A stretch of DNA of 64,000 nt. Origin: JAGNDO01 sp963704975 (lineage in GTDB: Bacteria; Chloroflexota; Anaerolineae; Caldilineales; Caldilineaceae). Shown here piece after piece: positions 10,043 to 20,742 of this stretch. Location of the stretch: assembly GCA_963704975.1 (NCBI GenBank), contig CAVPIK010000045.1, positions 89,611-153,610 on the forward strand, in the 5' to 3' direction. The translations under genes and the position numbers were made by a program. Below the pieces are notes generated by a model that did not search any database, was not told the origin of the DNA, and worked only from the letters and a program-made list of their open reading frames with translations. Positions within the stretch are counted from its first letter, which is position 1; each line of letters begins with the position of its first letter.

Positions 10043-11348
10043 ATGTTCAATCGATGTTTTCAGGACAAATTGAATCAAATCAAACTGGCGATTCAAACGA
10101 TGCTGGCCCCGCCGTCCCGCCACTCGCAGATCCCCTCGCGGATCCCCATACCAGTGGATCCCGCACCTAAGCCGCCCTCATCGCCCTTGCCAGCCCCATC
10201 CCCCTTGCCGATCCCATCGCCCAGCCTGCCCATCGCCCCAGCCGGTCCCATTGCAAGGCTCGCTCAACCGCTTCGCCTTTGATCTATTCGCCCAACGCCT
10301 GAAACAACCCGAAGTCGGCAATGCCCTGATCTCCCCGGCCAGCATTGCCCTGGCCCTGGGCATGGTCCTGACCGGCACGGTGGACCAGGTGGAACAGGAC
10401 ATACGGGCGACGCTCCACCTGAGCGGACAGACCCGAACCGGGATCAACGCCGGGTTTGCCGCCCTGCAAACACATTTGGTCGAGACAGGCGAGGGGGTGA
10501 AGTTGGCCCTCGCCAACTCCCTGTGGTCGGACCGAAACCGGGCCATCCCCTTGGCGGACTTTGTGGCCCGCTGCCAGGAAAGCTTTGGCGCTGAAGCCGT
10601 CACCCTGGATTTTGACGCGCCGGAGAGCCTGGACGTCATCAACGGCTGGGTCAACGAGAAGACCTTGGGCAAGATCCCCAGCATCGTCACCCAGGATGAC
10701 ATGGCCATGGCCATCCTGATTCTGATCAATGCCATCTATTTCAAGGGCAGTTGGCGCATCCCTTTTGATCCGACGTTGACTGAAGACGGCGCATTCCACC
10801 TGACGGACGATGCCACGGTCCAGGTGCCCATGATGACCCGCCTGGGGGACTATGCCACCTTTGCGGACGCCGACGTACAGGCCATCCGTCTGCCCTATGG
10901 CGAGGACGAGCGCTTCAGCATGGTCATTCTCATGCCCGCTCGCTGGACCACCCTGGCGGATCTGGCGGCCAAGTTGGACAGCGCGCTCTGGCACGATTGG
11001 CTGACCAAGCTGTATCCCCGAAGGATGAACCTCGTCCTGCCCCGCTTCCGTGTCGAGGACGAGTGGGACCTAAAGAACCCCTTGAGCGCCCTGGGCATGG
11101 CATCGGCCTTTGCGGATGCGGAGGGCTTCAAACGCATGTTGGACGGCCCCGCCATGATCGGCAAAGCCCTCCACAAGACGTTTATGGAGGTCAACGAAGA
11201 GGGGACCGAAGCCGCCGGGGCCACGGTCGTTGTGATGACCAGGAGCCTTCCCCCCACGTTCACCGTGGACCGCCCCTTCCTCCTCGCCATCCACGACGCC
11301 GAGAGCGACAGCATTCTCTTCCTGGGCCAGGTGGTGGACCCACGTTGA
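10043..11348 (+). CDS. Serpin with proline-rich leader (frameshifted once)
   Basis: The ATG at 10043 follows a strong AAGGAGG. About 65 N-terminal residues are Pro/Ser-rich; the frame changes near 10245, and a 360-residue serpin follows (L-N-R-F-A-F-D-L-F onward). The hinge E-E-G-T-E-A-A-G-A-T has the small residues required for loop insertion, so it should be an inhibitory serpin. Aligning R-S-L-P-P with M-S-I-P-P of alpha-1-antitrypsin puts Arg at P1, predicting trypsin-like targets. F-T-V-D-R-P-F-L-L-A-I and F-L-G-Q-V-V-D-P complete the fold. No clear signal peptide, so secretion is uncertain. It may protect against foreign or own proteases; several peptidases are encoded nearby. Confidence 0.88.
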
Positions 11349-11371
11349 ACGCCAGAAATTTGCCCCGATTT

Positions 11372-11400
11372 TTGACTTTACCACCGGGGTAGATTATAAT
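11372..11400 (+). promoter_or_regulatory. tRNA-Leu promoter
   Basis: TTGACT, 17-base spacer, TATAAT; transcription would start near 11407, 33 bases before the tRNA. Confidence 0.8.
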
Positions 11401-11439
11401 CATCCAGCGTTGCACAGTGAGTAAAATTGTTGTGCATCC

Positions 11440-11525
11440 GCCCCCGTGGTGGAATTGGCATACACGGCAGGTTGAGGGCCTGTGCCCAATAGGGCGTGTC
11501 CGTTCGAGTCGGACCGGGGGCACCA
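11440..11525 (+). tRNA. tRNA-Leu (GAG)
   Basis: Acceptor stem GCCCCCG pairs with CGGGGGC (11515-11521). Anticodon stem GCAGG/CCTGT holds loop TTGAGGG, giving anticodon GAG. A long variable arm (GCCC/GGGC) marks a class II tRNA, and the T-loop is GTTCGAGTC. CCA is encoded at 11523-11525. Own promoter upstream and terminator downstream. Confidence 0.97.
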
Positions 11526-11530
11526 CGAAC

Positions 11531-11570
11531 AAAAAAGAGCGGTCGGCGTTGATGCCGACCGCTCTTTTTT
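11531..11570. terminator. Terminator after tRNA-Leu
   Basis: 17-bp perfect stem, AAAAAAGAGCGGTCGGC and complement, six-base loop, T-run on either strand; 5 bases after the tRNA. Confidence 0.9.
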
Positions 11571-11580
11571 ATTCGGCTAA

Positions 11581-11660
11581 GATTCGACGAATCTACACGA
11601 ATCTGCACGAATCTTTTCTTTGATTGATTCGTGAAGATTCGTGAAGATTCGTGGATCATC
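11581..11660. repeat. Short-period repeat, ACGAATCT family
   Basis: Three ACGAATCT units at 10-base spacing, then three GATTCGTGAA units in inverse orientation. Related arrays occur at 27413-27445 and, more diverged, at 33815-33870. Confidence 0.75.
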
Positions 11661-11666
11661 TTTTTG

Positions 11667-12961
<1,295 letters not shown>

Positions 12962-13101
12962 TTGTTTGCCTCCTAGGGCGAACTATTGATTCGTTGATTG
13001 GTTGATTTTTCGCGCTGTGGTTCGGCGTCAATGTCGAACGCACACTATCCCCAAGTTTAGCGCACAACCGTAAAAATGACAATTGGCCGGGCTTGCTTGC
13101 C

Positions 13102-13130
13102 TTGACCGGGGACCGGGGCGGTGTTAGAAT
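13102..13130 (+). promoter_or_regulatory. Promoter for the cysteine desulfurase gene
   Basis: TTGACC, 17-base spacer, TAGAAT; start near 13137, about 75 bases before the ATG. A CGCAAAGG/CGCAGAGG short repeat lies in the leader. Confidence 0.7.
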
Positions 13131-13211
13131 TTTCGTCTAGGGTGGGAGGGGATTTTCACCGCAAAGGCGCAGAGGGCGCAAAGAAGAGCACGCAAGAAAA
13201 GAGATTCTGTT

Positions 13212-14388
13212 ATGTCCGAGACGATCTATATGGACCATTCCGCCACCACGCCTGTGCGCCCGGAGGTGATGGCCGCCATGCGGCCCTATTTTAGCGAATT
13301 CTATGGCAACCCGTCCAGCATCCACCGGGTGGGGCGCAAAGCCCACGCTGGGTTGGACCAGGCCCGGCGCACCATCGCCCAGCTTTTGGGGGCCAAAGAG
13401 AGCGAGATCATCTTCAACTCCTGCGGCACAGAGGGGGACAACGCGGCCCTGCGGGGCATTGCCCTGGCCCGGCGCAAGGCGACCGGGGCCAACCGCATCA
13501 TCACCCTGCCGATTGAACACAAGGCCGTGCTCTACACCGCCCTGGACCTGGCCGAAAACTACGGCTTCGAGATGGTGCTGGCCCCTGTGGACGAAGCGGG
13601 AATGGTGGACGTGGCGGCCATCGAGCAAGCCCTGGGGGATGGGAGCGATGTGGCCGTGGTCAGCGTGATGGCGGCCAACAACGAAGTGGGGACGGTTCAG
13701 CCCATCGCCCAGATCGGCGCGCTGTGCCGAGAGGCTGGGCGTGCCCTTCCACACGGATGCGGTGCAGGCCGCGGGCAAGCTGAGCCTGGATGTCAACGCC
13801 CTCAACGTGGACGCATTGGCCGTCAGCGCCCACAAATTCTATGGCCCCAAGGGGGTGGGCTTTCTCTATTTGCGCCAGGGCACGCCCTTTCAGTCCATGC
13901 AAACCGGGGCGGGCCACGAGTCCGACCGGCGGGCGGGGACGGAGAATGTGCCCCTGATCGTGGGCATGGCTGCGGCCCTGGCCTTGGTTGAAGCGGAAAG
14001 AGAAGCCGAAAACGCCCGCCTGCAAGTCCTGCGGGATCGGCTGATCGGCGGCGTTTTGGAGGAAATTGAAGGGGCGCACCTCACCGGCTCGGCCAGCGAC
14101 CGGCTACCCAACCACGCCAGCTTCCTGATCGAAGGCGTCGAAGCCGAAGGCATTTTGATCGGGCTGGATCTGGCGGGGATTGCGGCCAGCAGCGGCAGCG
14201 CCTGCACCAACGCCTCCCAGCGGCCCAGCCATGTGTTGGAGGCATTGGGTGTGCCGCCGATGTTGGCTGCCGGGGGGCTGCGCCTCAGCCTGGGTCACAG
14301 CAGCACCCCAGCCCAGGTGGAGACGCTGTTGGTCGAACTGCCCCGCATTGTGCAACGCATCCGCGGCGCCCAGCCGCCCCGGAGTTAG
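13212..14388 (+). CDS. Cysteine desulfurase, NifS/IscS type (frameshifted once)
   Basis: Joined product about 390 residues; the frame changes near 13738. Pyridoxal-phosphate class V motifs: Y-M-D-H-S-A-T-T-P-V at the start, H-T-D-A-V-Q, and V-S-A-H-K-F-Y-G-P-K-G-V-G with the Schiff-base lysine. The sulfur-carrying cysteine lies in S-S-G-S-A-C-T-N. R-A-G-T-E-N-V is also conserved. It releases sulfur from cysteine for Fe-S clusters or thiolated RNA. No iscU or mnmA neighbour is present, so iscS versus nifS cannot be settled. The small membrane gene that follows starts 6 bases later. Confidence 0.92.
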
Positions 14389-14394
14389 CCGCCC

Positions 14395-14875
14395 ATGTAC
14401 AACGATCCCCTGCGCCCGCGCTGGCGGCGCTTTCTGCTTGTCGATCCGGTTGCCCTGATCTCTGGCCTGGCCCTGTTGGCCGCCTGGGGCTTGCTTCTGC
14501 CCACGGCCCACCTGGGTTATCTGCCCTTAGGCATTGGACAGATCACCTTCTCCCCCAGCGAACTCGTCCTCATGCGCCGTCTGGCCGGGACTCTTCACCT
14601 TGGTTGGCCTGCCCCTCTGGCTGCTCAGGCTACGCTTCTTCCGGCAAGTCCTTGCCCATTCCTTGGAAAACTGGGGCGAAGTCACCCGCATCGACACCTA
14701 TTGGTGGGGACGCCGGGTGCAGTTTTACTACTTCTGCCAGGGGGCCAAGCTCCACGGCCAGAACTTCAGCCTGCGCACCCGGGCCGTCATGAAGCTGGCC
14801 ACGGCTGACCCGGTCCTGGTGGTCTTCGACCAGGTCGAGCCGGGGCGATCGTTGATGATGGATCTTTTTGTGTAG
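14395..14875 (+). CDS. Small membrane protein, DUF3592-like (frameshifted once)
   Basis: About 160 residues after joining frames near 14590. Two hydrophobic segments (residues about 15-35 and 63-75) are followed by a soluble domain W-G-E-V-T-R-I-D-T-Y-W-W-G-R-R-V and D-P-V-L-V-V-F-D-Q-V-E-P-G-R-S-L, which resembles DUF3592-type modules. No function can be assigned. It lies 6 bases after the cysteine desulfurase, so probably shares its transcript. Confidence 0.6.
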
Positions 14876-14890
14876 GTTTCGAGGTGTCCC

Positions 14891-15160
14891 ATGACAGTGT
14901 TGACAGCCGATGAGTTGAGGACAAAAGGGGTATCGGGTATTGAACAGCGACTGCAAAACGAGCAGGAGGTGGTGATCACTGTACGCGGCAAGCCACGTTT
15001 TGTCGTCATGGAGATTGCCCGGTACAAAGATCTGCGGGAACGAGAGTTGGAAGTAGCTTGGGTTCAAACGCGAGAAGATATCGCCGCAGGACGCTTCCGG
15101 CAGGAGGCTGTGGCAGATCACATCGCCAGAATTCAGACCGAGTTGAGCGACGATCTATAA
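14891..15160 (+). CDS. Phd/YefM-type antitoxin
   Basis: 89 residues. The N-terminal half fits the Phd/YefM fold: short strand, helix, then V-V-I-T-V-R-G-K-P-R-F-V-V-M, the characteristic G-K-P-x-x-V-V strand. GAGGTG precedes the ATG. Such proteins bind their own promoter and neutralise a RelE/ParE or Doc toxin. The toxin expected downstream is reduced to a fragment (15153-15230), so this seems an orphan antitoxin. Confidence 0.82.
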   Translation: MTVLTADELRTKGVSGIEQRLQNEQEVVITVRGKPRFVVMEIARYKDLRERELEVAWVQTREDIAAGRFRQEAVADHIARIQTELSDDL

Positions 15161-15230
15161 ACTGGTCTTCTTGGAGAGTTACAAGAAGATCGTCCTCGTA
15201 AATATCGACGGACATGGGGAGCCATGTTAG
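15153..15230 (+). pseudogene. Collapsed RelE/ParE-like toxin remnant
   Basis: Directly at the antitoxin stop, one frame reads Y-K-L-V-F-L-E-S-Y-K-K, the usual RelE-family opening, then immediately I-V-L-V-N-I-D-G-H-G-E-P, which resembles the family's final strand and H-R ending. The 60 or so middle residues are missing and no start codon remains. Best explained as an internal deletion of the partner toxin. Confidence 0.5.
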
Positions 15231-15253
15231 ATCCTCGTTACTCATCCGCAGAG

Positions 15254-15315
15254 CATCAAATCAAAAAGGAGGAGACCGAAATTGCCATTCCGGTCTCCTC
15301 CTTTTTGATTTGATG
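15254..15315. terminator. Long terminator hairpin
   Basis: Perfect 25-bp inverted repeat (CATCAAATCAAAAAGGAGGA core, 15254-15278, and complement 15291-15315) with a 12-base loop and T-rich ends. Confidence 0.85.
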
Positions 15316-15395
15316 GGTCATACGCTTTCGAGCGGAGGGTGTATGCCTGCCAGGATCCAAATCGCCCTGGCCTGCGAAGGTGTTGATCATCATCC

Positions 15396-15743
15396 TCAGC
15401 GCTTCGATGGTTGCGCTACGCTGTCAGTCCAGTAAATATTTCCATCTTCACTCCAGGCAAAGTGGTCTTTCCAACGCTGATTTCTTGGACGAAAGAGAGG
15501 CGAGGGCAACCCTGTCAACGGATCTTCGCCTGTCGTCTGTGTGCCCTTGAACTCATTACACCGATAACACGCCAAGCAGAGATTGGCAGGTTCATTGCCA
15601 CCTCCTGCGGACAAGGGCACGATATGATCAACGGCCATAGAAACGCCAGCAATGGCAGGGCTGCGACAGTAGCTGCACGCGTTGCCTGCTTCATCGGTCA
15701 GGCGGTGACGCAACTGTGGGGAAATCCGACGTCGGGGTACCAT
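15396..15743 (-). CDS. HNH endonuclease
   Basis: 115 residues. The motif order is zinc-binding C-S-Y-C, then V-D-H-I-V-P-L-S-A-G-G, N-x-x-N-L and C-x-x-C (C-L-A-C-Y-R-C-N), a standard HNH nuclease core. The ATG overlaps the stop of the upstream gene (TAATG), so translation is coupled. Similar small HNH proteins occur beside helix-type DNA-binding partners in Cyanobacteria and Chloroflexota, with unproven roles (defence or mobile-element related). Confidence 0.85.
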   Translation of the reverse strand: MVPRRRISPQLRHRLTDEAGNACSYCRSPAIAGVSMAVDHIVPLSAGGGNEPANLCLACYRCNEFKGTQTTGEDPLTGLPSPLFRPRNQRWKDHFAWSEDGNIYWTDSVAQPSKR

Positions 15744-16162
15744 TACCCACCGTTGCCCAGAGGAACTTGCAAGGCATACCCTCGCCACTTGAGCAACGCC
15801 AATGCGTAGGAACGGCGCAACACAAAGACATCGGCTTGTTGACGTAGACGACTCAATTCATCACGTTCGATGTCACTCAGCTCGCCGCTTTGGTTACGGT
15901 TGAGCAATGCTTCATGGCGATCCCATTGTTCCGCGGGCACTTGTTCCTGAGCGATCTGCCAGAGCGTTGCACGATCCGCCCGTTGCAGCGTTTCGGCTTC
16001 TTGTTGCAAAGCAGGGGGAACATCAGTCAATGCCGGTGGGAGGTTGCCCTGAATAGTCTGTTCAATGACCTCTTCCACACTGCGATGCATCGTATCGGCA
16101 GCCTGTTGCAGCCGCTGAAACATGGTTGGTGATAGTTCCACTGTTACGGATTGTGTAATCAT
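15743..16162 (-). CDS. Ribbon-helix-helix-like protein upstream of HNH
   Basis: 139 residues from the ATG at 16162, which has GGAGG 9 bases upstream. The first 40 residues (S-V-T-V-E-L-S-P then two helices with M-H-R-S-V-E-E-V-I) match a ribbon-helix-helix DNA-binding fold; the rest is helical and charged (I-E-R-D-E-L-S-R-L-R-Q-Q). Transcribed from a good promoter and translationally coupled to the HNH gene; it may regulate the pair or target the nuclease. Confidence 0.6.
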   Translation of the reverse strand: MITQSVTVELSPTMFQRLQQAADTMHRSVEEVIEQTIQGNLPPALTDVPPALQQEAETLQRADRATLWQIAQEQVPAEQWDRHEALLNRNQSGELSDIERDELSRLRQQADVFVLRRSYALALLKWRGYALQVPLGNGG

Positions 16163-16207
16163 ATCGTAATACCTCCTCGCCAAATCGAACATTCATTTAC
16201 ACAGCCG

Positions 16208-16236
16208 ATTATACCATGCCGGGAATCGACGATCAA
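16208..16236 (-). promoter_or_regulatory. Promoter of the RHH-HNH pair
   Basis: On the minus strand TTGATC, 17-base spacer, TATAAT; start near 16201, 38 bases before the ATG. Confidence 0.8.
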
Positions 16237-16262
16237 ACAAGTTTGAGGCACCCCGTAACACC

Positions 16263-16324
16263 TATCGGAGAGCAAAACAGGAGGCAACACTCGTGAGTGT
16301 TGCCTCCTGTTTTGCTCTCCGATA
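16263..16324 (-). terminator. sucCD terminator
   Basis: Perfect 30-bp inverted repeat with a 2-base loop (TATCGGAGAGCAAAACAGGA core), 20 bases past the sucD stop. It is unusually long and could form a cruciform. Confidence 0.85.
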
Positions 16325-16344
16325 AGTGTTGTTTGAGCCAAGCC

Positions 16345-17215
16345 CTACATCATCGCGGCGATCAGGTCAGCGATCTCGCCGGGGTGACGGGCGATGGCGA
16401 CGCCGGCGGCTTTGAGGGCGTCGATCTTCTCGGCGGCGGTGCCTTCTCCGCCGGAGATGATGGCCCCGGCGTGGCCCATGCGCTTGCCCGGAGGCGCCGT
16501 CTGCCCGGCGATGAAGCCGACGACCGGCTTGGTCATGTGCTTGCCGATATATTCGGCAGCATTCTGCTCGTCCGTGCCGCCGATCTCACCCAGCATGACC
16601 ACATGGGTCGTCTCCGGGTCAGCCTCGAAGAGCTTGAGGACATCCAAGAAGCTGGTGCCGTTGACCGGGTCGCCGCCGATGCCCACGACCGTGCTCTGGC
16701 CGATGCCCAGGGCGGAGAGGGCATAGACCGCCTCGTAGGTGAGGGTGCCGGAACGGCTGACCACGCCCACGCTGCCGGGCATGTGGATGTGGCCGGGCAT
16801 GATGCCACATTTGGCCTGGCCCGGGGTGATGGCCCCAGGGCAGTTCGGCCCCAACAGCCGGGATTTCGTCGTGTCAACATAGGCCCGCACCTTGACCATA
16901 TCCAGGGCCGGGATGCCTTCGGTGATGCAGATGATGAACGTCAACCCCGGCGTCCGCGGCCTCCAGGATGGCCTCGGCGGCGAAACGGGCGGGGACGTAG
17001 ATGATGCTGGTGTTGGCCCCGGCGATGTCCACGGCTTCCTTCACCGTGTCAAAGACCGGCACGTCGTCCAGCACGACCTGGCCGCCCTTGCCGGGGGTGA
17101 CACCGGCCACCACATTGGTGCCGTATTCCTTCATCTGGGTGGCGTGGAAGAGACCTTCCCGCCCGGTGATGCCCTGCACCACCAACCGTGTGTCATTGCC
17201 GACTAAAATGCTCAT
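16345..17215 (-). CDS. sucD: Succinyl-CoA ligase alpha subunit (frameshifted once)
   Basis: About 290 residues once the frames are joined near 16937 (D-A-G-V-D, then I-I-C-I-T-E-G-I-P). CoA-binding G-I-T-G-R-E-G and T-P-G-K-G-G are present, with G-P-N-C-P-G and the phosphohistidine motif G-H-A-G-A-I-I. It forms the nucleotide-driven succinyl-CoA/succinate step of the citric acid cycle with SucC. Its ATG overlaps the sucC stop (ATGA). Confidence 0.95.
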
Positions 17216-18355
17216 GAAATCTCTCCTTTGGCAGCGGCAACGGCCTTTTCGGCGGCGTCGGCCAGGGTGGTGGCGGTGATCAGGTCGGCGTCAGCCAGCA
17301 ACGCACGCCCTTCCTCTTCGTTGGTGCCCACCAGGCGCACCACAAAAGGTACCTGCACATTCAGGGTGTTGATGGCCTCGATGACACCCTTGGCCACCTC
17401 GTCGCAGCGGGTGATGCCGCCGAAAATGTTGATCAGCACGGCCTTCACCCGGGTGTCGGCCAGGATGATGCGCAGGGCTGCGGTCACCCGCTCGGCTGTG
17501 GCGCCGCCGCCGATGTCCAGGAAGTTGGCCGGGCTGCCGCCATAGAGCTTGACGATGTCCATGGTCGCCATGGCCAATCCGGCCCCGTTGACCATGCAGC
17601 CAATCTCGCCGTCCAGGTTGATGTAGGTCAGAGTCGTTATGTCGAGCTTCTCGCTCGGAGTCCATCTCTTCGTCCGCATCCCGCATCTCGGCCAGGTTGG
17701 GATGGCGATAGAGACCACTGTCGTCCAGGACGATCTTGCCGTCCACGGCCACCAGTTTGTTGCTGCCGTCGATGACCAAAGGATTGATCTCGGCCAGATT
17801 GGCGTCGGTGTCGATGTAGGCGTTGTACAGCCCAGCGGCGATCTTGGCGAAAGCTCGCCAATGCTCCTTGGGCAGGTCAATGCCTTTGGCCAATTGATTG
17901 GCCTGATAGCCTTTGAAGCCCAGGAAGGGGTCCACCCGCACGGTGATAATCTTCTCCGGGGTCTCGGCGGCCACCTGTTCGATCTCCACACCGCCCTCGC
18001 TGCTGGCCATGATCACCACCCGGCGGGCGGCTCGGTCCAGCACCGCGCCCAGGTAGATCTCCTTGCGGATGTCGGATGCCTCGTCCACCAGCACCTTCTT
18101 GACGGTCAGCCCCTTGATGTCCATGCCCAAAATGGTCTTGGCAATGCGCTCGGCCTCTTCCGGGGTCTTGGCCACCTTGATGCCACCGGCCTTGCCTCGT
18201 CCGCCGACCAGCACCTGGCTTTTGATCACGACCGGACCGCCCAAATTCTTGGCGATCTGGCGCACATCGGCTGCGGTGTCAGCCACATCGCCCTTGGGGA
18301 TGGGAATCCCGTAGGTAGCGAAGATGCGCTTCGATTGATATTCCTGAAGTTTCAA
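17212..18355 (-). CDS. sucC: Succinyl-CoA ligase beta subunit (frameshifted once)
   Basis: About 380 residues; the frame changes near 17640. Starts with TTG 8 bases after GGAGG: M-K-L-Q-E-Y-Q-S-K. ATP-grasp features: V-I-K-S-Q-V-L-V-G-G-R-G-K-A-G-G, L-A-E-I-N-P-L-V, then N-G-A-G-L-A-M-A-T-M-D and L-I-N-I-F-G-G-I-T-R-C-D-E-V. Catalytic partner of SucD, in the order sucC-sucD with a 4-base overlap. Confidence 0.95.
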
Positions 18356-18470
18356 ATGACGCCTCCTTTGGAGCAGTTAGGTCCAGCAGTGGACCGGGAA
18401 TAGGAGATTAAAAAATAGGGGAAACGAGATTGATCGGATCAATTGTACTAAAATGCACAAGCATGAATGG

Positions 18471-18499
18471 ATTATAGTTCGGGGCGGGGGGAATGACAA
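18471..18499 (-). promoter_or_regulatory. sucCD promoter
   Basis: Minus strand TTGTCA, 17-base spacer, TATAAT, about 115 bases before the sucC start. Confidence 0.8.
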
Positions 18500-18534
18500 A
18501 TATGCGGGGGAACAGCGGACAACAAATAGAACGC

Positions 18535-18608
18535 GGATGGCGCTGATTTGACGGATAAAAACGGATTTTTCTTTGCGTATTAGAGAAAAATCCGCATTAT
18601 CAGCGTAT
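18535..18608. repeat. GCGGAT/CGGATTT short repeat with hairpin
   Basis: Degenerate units of the kind GCGGATGGCGCTGATTT...ACGGATTTTTCT with the complement AGAAAAATCCG make a hairpin between the sucCD promoter and the methyltransferase end. A related stretch is at 29984-30022. Confidence 0.6.
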
Positions 18609-19203
18609 CTATTTTTTCCCCACCACCAGGCGGATGCTGTCAAACGCGCCAAATTCTCGGCGGGCCACCACGGTCAGCCCGGCCCGGCGCATGAGCGACG
18701 GCTTCGTCCCGCATCTGATCGCCGAACAATTCCCATGCTTGGCCAAGGCCACGGCCACCAAGTTGCCGCTGGCCGGAATGCCCGCGTCCACCAGGGCCAG
18801 AAGACCGCCGGGCCGCAAGACACGGGTCATTTCGGACATGGCCCCGGCCCCATCCGGGATGGCGCTGAAGGCGAAAGTGGTGACGATACAGTCCACACAG
18901 GCGTCGGCCAGAGGAATACGGGTGGCGTCGCCGTTGATCAAGTTGACCGGCATGCGCTTCGGCGCGAAGCCGGGCCTGGGTTTCGGCCAACATGCCCGGC
19001 GACAAGTCCAGCCCGATCACCGCTTCTCCGCGCAGGGCCAACTGCTCCAACAGCACCCCCGGCCCCGGTCCAATCTCCAAGATCACCGAGTTCAGCATCA
19101 CCCAGGGCAGGACCGCCTCGGTGTAGCGTCGCCACACGGGGAGGAGGGCTTGGCCCTGGGCGTAGACTGGGGCGATGGTGTTGTAAAAGGCGGTAACATT
19201 CAC
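18609..19203 (-). CDS. SAM-dependent methyltransferase (several frameshifts)
   Basis: About 195 residues. The class I fold is clear: V-I-L-E-I-G-P-G-P-G-V-L-L (SAM-binding motif I), I-G-L-D-L-S-P-G-M-L, I-N-G-D-A-T-R-I-P-L, and V-L-R-P-G-G-L-L-A-L-V-D. The frame changes near 18955, and two compensating shifts lie between about 18690 and 18745. It resembles UbiE/Methyltransf_11 proteins; the substrate is unknown. GTG start overlaps the Usp stop, placing it third in a ChrA-Usp-methyltransferase operon. Confidence 0.78.
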
Positions 19204-20081
19204 GGTTTTTCTCCGGTTGCGGTGGGATCAGCCCGGGCCACAAGGACGGGGATGCCCGCCTGGCGCACAATGGATTGGCTGATGCCGCCCAAAAGATGGG
19301 TCAGGCTGCCGGCGGAATGGTGGGAACCGATCACCGCCAAGTCGTAGGGGGTGGCCCGGGTTTCGGCCAGGATCTGATGCAAGGGGCTGCCCCGGCGCAG
19401 TCGAGGGACGACCGTCACGCCCTGATCTTCCAACAAGCTGATGGCTTGACGAAAATTCTGGGCAAAGAGGCTCTCGCTGACCAGAAAATCCCGCATGTTG
19501 GTGGGTTCGGCCAAGGCCTCCGGGGTGTGCTGGTTGGGGTAGACCGTGTGCAACAGGGTGACTTTGGCCCCATAGGCCTGGGCGATCAGCCCGGCCATTT
19601 CCACAGTCCGCTGGCTGTAGCTGAGGGCACCGATGGCCAATAAAATGTGATGAATGGTGGTCGGCGCGGTGGGCGGCACGAAGAGCACCGAGTCATTTAG
19701 GGCGTCCAGGAGATCGAGGGCCAGGGGGCCAAGCAGACGCTTCAAGATATTCTTGCGGCCCAACCCGCCTACCACAACCAGCCGAGGTCCGTTTTCGGCC
19801 CCCAAGTTGCGAACCGCGTGGACCGGTGCATCGGTTTCCACGGTCACCTCAACGTCCAGACCTGCGGCGGAGAGATCCTCCCGCAGCCGCTTCAACTTTG
19901 GAATAATCGTTGCTTTTTCCGTTGCCGACGAAGCCAGGCCCAAAAGCCGGACCCGGCTATGCAGATGTCGGGCCAGATCCCCGGCCAACTGCTCTTGGGC
20001 CTGATTTTGGTCGCTGGCGTGGACGAGGATGATCAGTTCAGGCACAGGCCCCCAGGTTGGATTTGGCAATGAAGTAGTCAT
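19200..20081 (-). CDS. Tandem universal stress protein
   Basis: 293 residues made of two Usp domains (about 15-135 and 140-285). The second has the ATP-binding pattern V-I-G-S-H-H-S-A-G followed by L-L-G-G-I-S-Q-S-I-V-R-Q-A-G-I-P-V-L-V. The first domain has V-V-G-G-L-G-R-K. Cytoplasmic stress or ATP-sensing role, as known for the family. Overlaps the chromate transporter gene by 4 bases. Confidence 0.88.
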   Translation of the reverse strand: MTTSLPNPTWGPVPELIILVHASDQNQAQEQLAGDLARHLHSRVRLLGLASSATEKATIIPKLKRLREDLSAAGLDVEVTVETDAPVHAVRNLGAENGPRLVVVGGLGRKNILKRLLGPLALDLLDALNDSVLFVPPTAPTTIHHILLAIGALSYSQRTVEMAGLIAQAYGAKVTLLHTVYPNQHTPEALAEPTNMRDFLVSESLFAQNFRQAISLLEDQGVTVVPRLRRGSPLHQILAETRATPYDLAVIGSHHSAGSLTHLLGGISQSIVRQAGIPVLVARADPTATGEKP

Positions 20082-20599
20082 CGGAAGAGGAGTATCCCTG
20101 CCAGACCGGCGGCAATCAAGACTATCACCGGGGACGCCTTCAACAACATGGCCCCCAGGCTGACCACGGCAATGGCCAGACCGATCCAGTTGCCCGGAAT
20201 GTCATCCTTCATCAGATCGAAGGCGATCATCACCATCATGGCGGCCAGGGCCGGGGTGACCCCCTGCACAAAGCCGCTCACCCACTGCTCGCCCCGCACC
20301 CGGGTCATGATCATGGCCACGATGAACATGATCACCGTGGGGGGCAGGATGGCGGCGGTGGTCGCCACCACGGCCCCCTTCCACCCGGCGGCGTTGTGGC
20401 CCACAAAGACGGCCAGTTGCAGGGCATCCGAACCGGGCAGGATGCGGGAGAAGCTGGCCACCTCCACAAACTGCTCTTCGGTGATCAGCTTGGGCACGGT
20501 CTGCTGGTAGACGATCCCCAGGGAGGCCGGGCCGGAGGGGGAGAGAATATTTACTTTTAGAAAGATCAGAAAAAGCTCCCAAAGCCTTTGCCATTCCAT
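20078..20599 (-). CDS. Single-domain chromate transporter-like protein (CHR family)
   Basis: 173 residues from the ATG at 20599; it could start at 20644. Hydrophobic, about five or six membrane segments. Family hallmarks: E-E-Q-F-V-E-V-A-S-F-S-R-I-L-P-G-S-D-A-L-Q-L-A and F-V-G-H-N-A-A-G-W-K-G-A. Half-size CHR proteins usually occur as a gene pair; only one half is present here. Members export chromate or related anions; the substrate is not certain. First gene of an operon with Usp and a methyltransferase. Confidence 0.75.
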   Translation of the reverse strand: MEWQRLWELFLIFLKVNILSPSGPASLGIVYQQTVPKLITEEQFVEVASFSRILPGSDALQLAVFVGHNAAGWKGAVVATTAAILPPTVIMFIVAMIMTRVRGEQWVSGFVQGVTPALAAMMVMIAFDLMKDDIPGNWIGLAIAVVSLGAMLLKASPVIVLIAAGLAGILLFR

Positions 20600-20742
20600 A
20601 CAGGTTGACCCTTTCCAAGAAAGAGAAGGAACGCCAAAAAGCAAAAGCCCCCACCATCATGGCTGATGCTGAGGAACTTGTGCGAAGAGACCTGAGTGAA
20701 TGATACACCAAAGGCTAGATTTTAACAGATCGTTCAAACGAA

